Assembly (NCBI GenBank): GCA_005787865.1
Contig: SXZN01000193.1
Coordinates: forward strand, 1 to 8,928
Reading direction: 5' to 3'
DNA from: Opitutaceae bacterium
GTDB taxonomy: Bacteria > Verrucomicrobiota > Verrucomicrobiia > Opitutales > Opitutaceae
DNA: 8,928 nucleotides
The notes under the pieces are model-generated. The model had not been told where the DNA came from, ran no database searches, and saw only the letters and a list, made by a program, of their open reading frames with translations. The position numbers and the translations under genes were made by a program. How positions within the stretch are numbered: the stretch's first letter is position 1; each line of letters begins with the position of its first letter. Positions 8,666 to 8,928 of the stretch are shown piece after piece.

Positions 8666-8745
8666 TTTTTTCGTCAACGCCCTGGTTCACTTGAGCTCAG
8701 GTATTTTTTACCTGGGACCTTCCCATTTCCTAGCTCCGCTCTTCT
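8666..8745 (+). other. Short intergenic gap before the DUF1080 gene
   Basis: These 80 bases separate the haem-protein gene from the next start. They are T-rich compared with the flanking genes and hold one hairpin, described separately. I see no convincing -35/-10 pair and no AGGAGG-like site before the ATG at 8746. The gap is short enough for read-through from the upstream genes, so the DUF1080 gene may be co-transcribed. Confidence 0.6.
8696..8716 (+). other. RNA hairpin (8-bp stem, 5-T loop) in the intergenic gap
   Basis: CTCAGGTA (8696-8703) pairs with TACCTGGG (8709-8716) around a loop of five T. In RNA all eight pairs form, one of them a U-G wobble. There is no T-run after the stem, so it is not a standard intrinsic terminator read left to right. 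It could stabilise the 3' end of the upstream message, shape the DUF1080 5' leader, or weakly attenuate read-through. The function is unproven. Confidence 0.5.
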
Positions 8746-8928
8746 ATGAAATCATCCCTCCGCTTAGTCGCCCGCTGCACCTTGCTCAGCCTTGTGGCCA
8801 GCTTAGCCCAAGCTGCCGAACCTGGCTTTAGCTCACTTTTCAACGGCCACGATCTCGCTGGTTGGTCTGGTAATCCTGATTTTTGGTCGGTCCAAGATGG
8901 CGCTATTACCGGACGCAGCTCAGTCGGA
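8746..8928 (+). CDS. Exported DUF1080 / 3-keto-disaccharide hydrolase-family protein (3' partial)
   Basis: Sixty-one residues are visible before the window ends. Residues 1-23 are a typical signal peptide: basic start, core LLSLVASLA, cleavage at AQA-AE. The mature part then shows the N-terminal signature of the DUF1080 family: SSLFNGHDLAGW (from residue 29) followed by FWSVQDGAITG (from residue 46), a LamG-like beta-sandwich. Pfam names this family 3-keto-disaccharide hydrolase, and characterised members cleave glycosides already oxidised at C3. DUF1080 proteins are abundant in Verrucomicrobia and Planctomycetes, often beside ThuA, epimerase and Gfo/Idh/MocA genes, which fits the neighbours here. 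The start is chosen because the signal peptide begins at it; no Shine-Dalgarno is evident. The catalytic residues lie outside the window, so activity cannot be judged. Confidence 0.85.
   Translation, partial: MKSSLRLVARCTLLSLVASLAQAAEPGFSSLFNGHDLAGWSGNPDFWSVQDGAITGRSSVG

Noticed and set aside
8696..8716. Calling the hairpin an intrinsic terminator
   Set aside because: The T-run sits in the loop, not after the stem, and the bases following it are GC-containing (ACCTTCCC).
8589..8831. 80-residue + strand open frame spanning the end of the haem-protein gene and the start of the DUF1080 gene
   Set aside because: It is out of frame with both well-supported genes, covers their coding ends and the hairpin, and resembles no known family.
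1..8928. tRNA, rRNA, CRISPR array, insertion sequence or long repeats
   Set aside because: Almost the entire window is accounted for by four coding regions, and no cloverleaf, spaced repeat, transposase motif or long terminal inverted repeat was seen by eye.

Overview
The window looks like part of the chromosome of a Verrucomicrobia/Planctomycetes-type (PVC) bacterium, most likely a verrucomicrobium. I base this on gene families, not on a search. Two giant exported proteins carry the beta-propeller and haem/copper architecture typical of Pirellula and Verrucomicrobium. They sit beside a DUF1080 (3-keto-disaccharide hydrolase family) gene and a TIM-barrel sugar epimerase. The DNA is moderately GC-rich, and all genes lie on the + strand.

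Layout: (1) 1-846, a sugar isomerase/epimerase of the D-tagatose/D-psicose 3-epimerase type, missing only its extreme N-terminus at the window edge. (2) 843-5924, a 1693-residue exported fusion: ThuA-like domain, SGNH-like domain without its nucleophile serine, PVC-type propeller dehydrogenase, helical HEAT-like region, and a C-terminal azurin-like copper domain. (3) 5921-8665, a 914-residue exported protein: sorbosone/PQQ-glucose-dehydrogenase-like propeller, helical repeats, and a C-terminal CxxCH haem domain. (4) 8666-8745, a short gap with an 8-bp hairpin. (5) 8746 to the window end, the start of an exported DUF1080 protein.

Genes 1-3 are joined by two ATGA stop/start overlaps and are almost certainly one transcription unit. 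The DUF1080 gene follows after 80 bases and may belong to the same unit or be partly separated by the hairpin. A coherent reading, which is inference, is an oxidative sugar-catabolism locus. Exported propeller enzymes would oxidise a carbohydrate or polyol and pass electrons through a tethered azurin and a tethered cytochrome c. DUF1080 would cleave a 3-keto-glycoside, and the epimerase would rearrange the released keto-sugar. The substrate cannot be read from the sequence.

No RNA gene, mobile element, CRISPR array or long repeat was seen. The points most worth a second look are the copper-domain protein paired with a haem-domain protein, the five-part fusion, and the apparently dead SGNH module.
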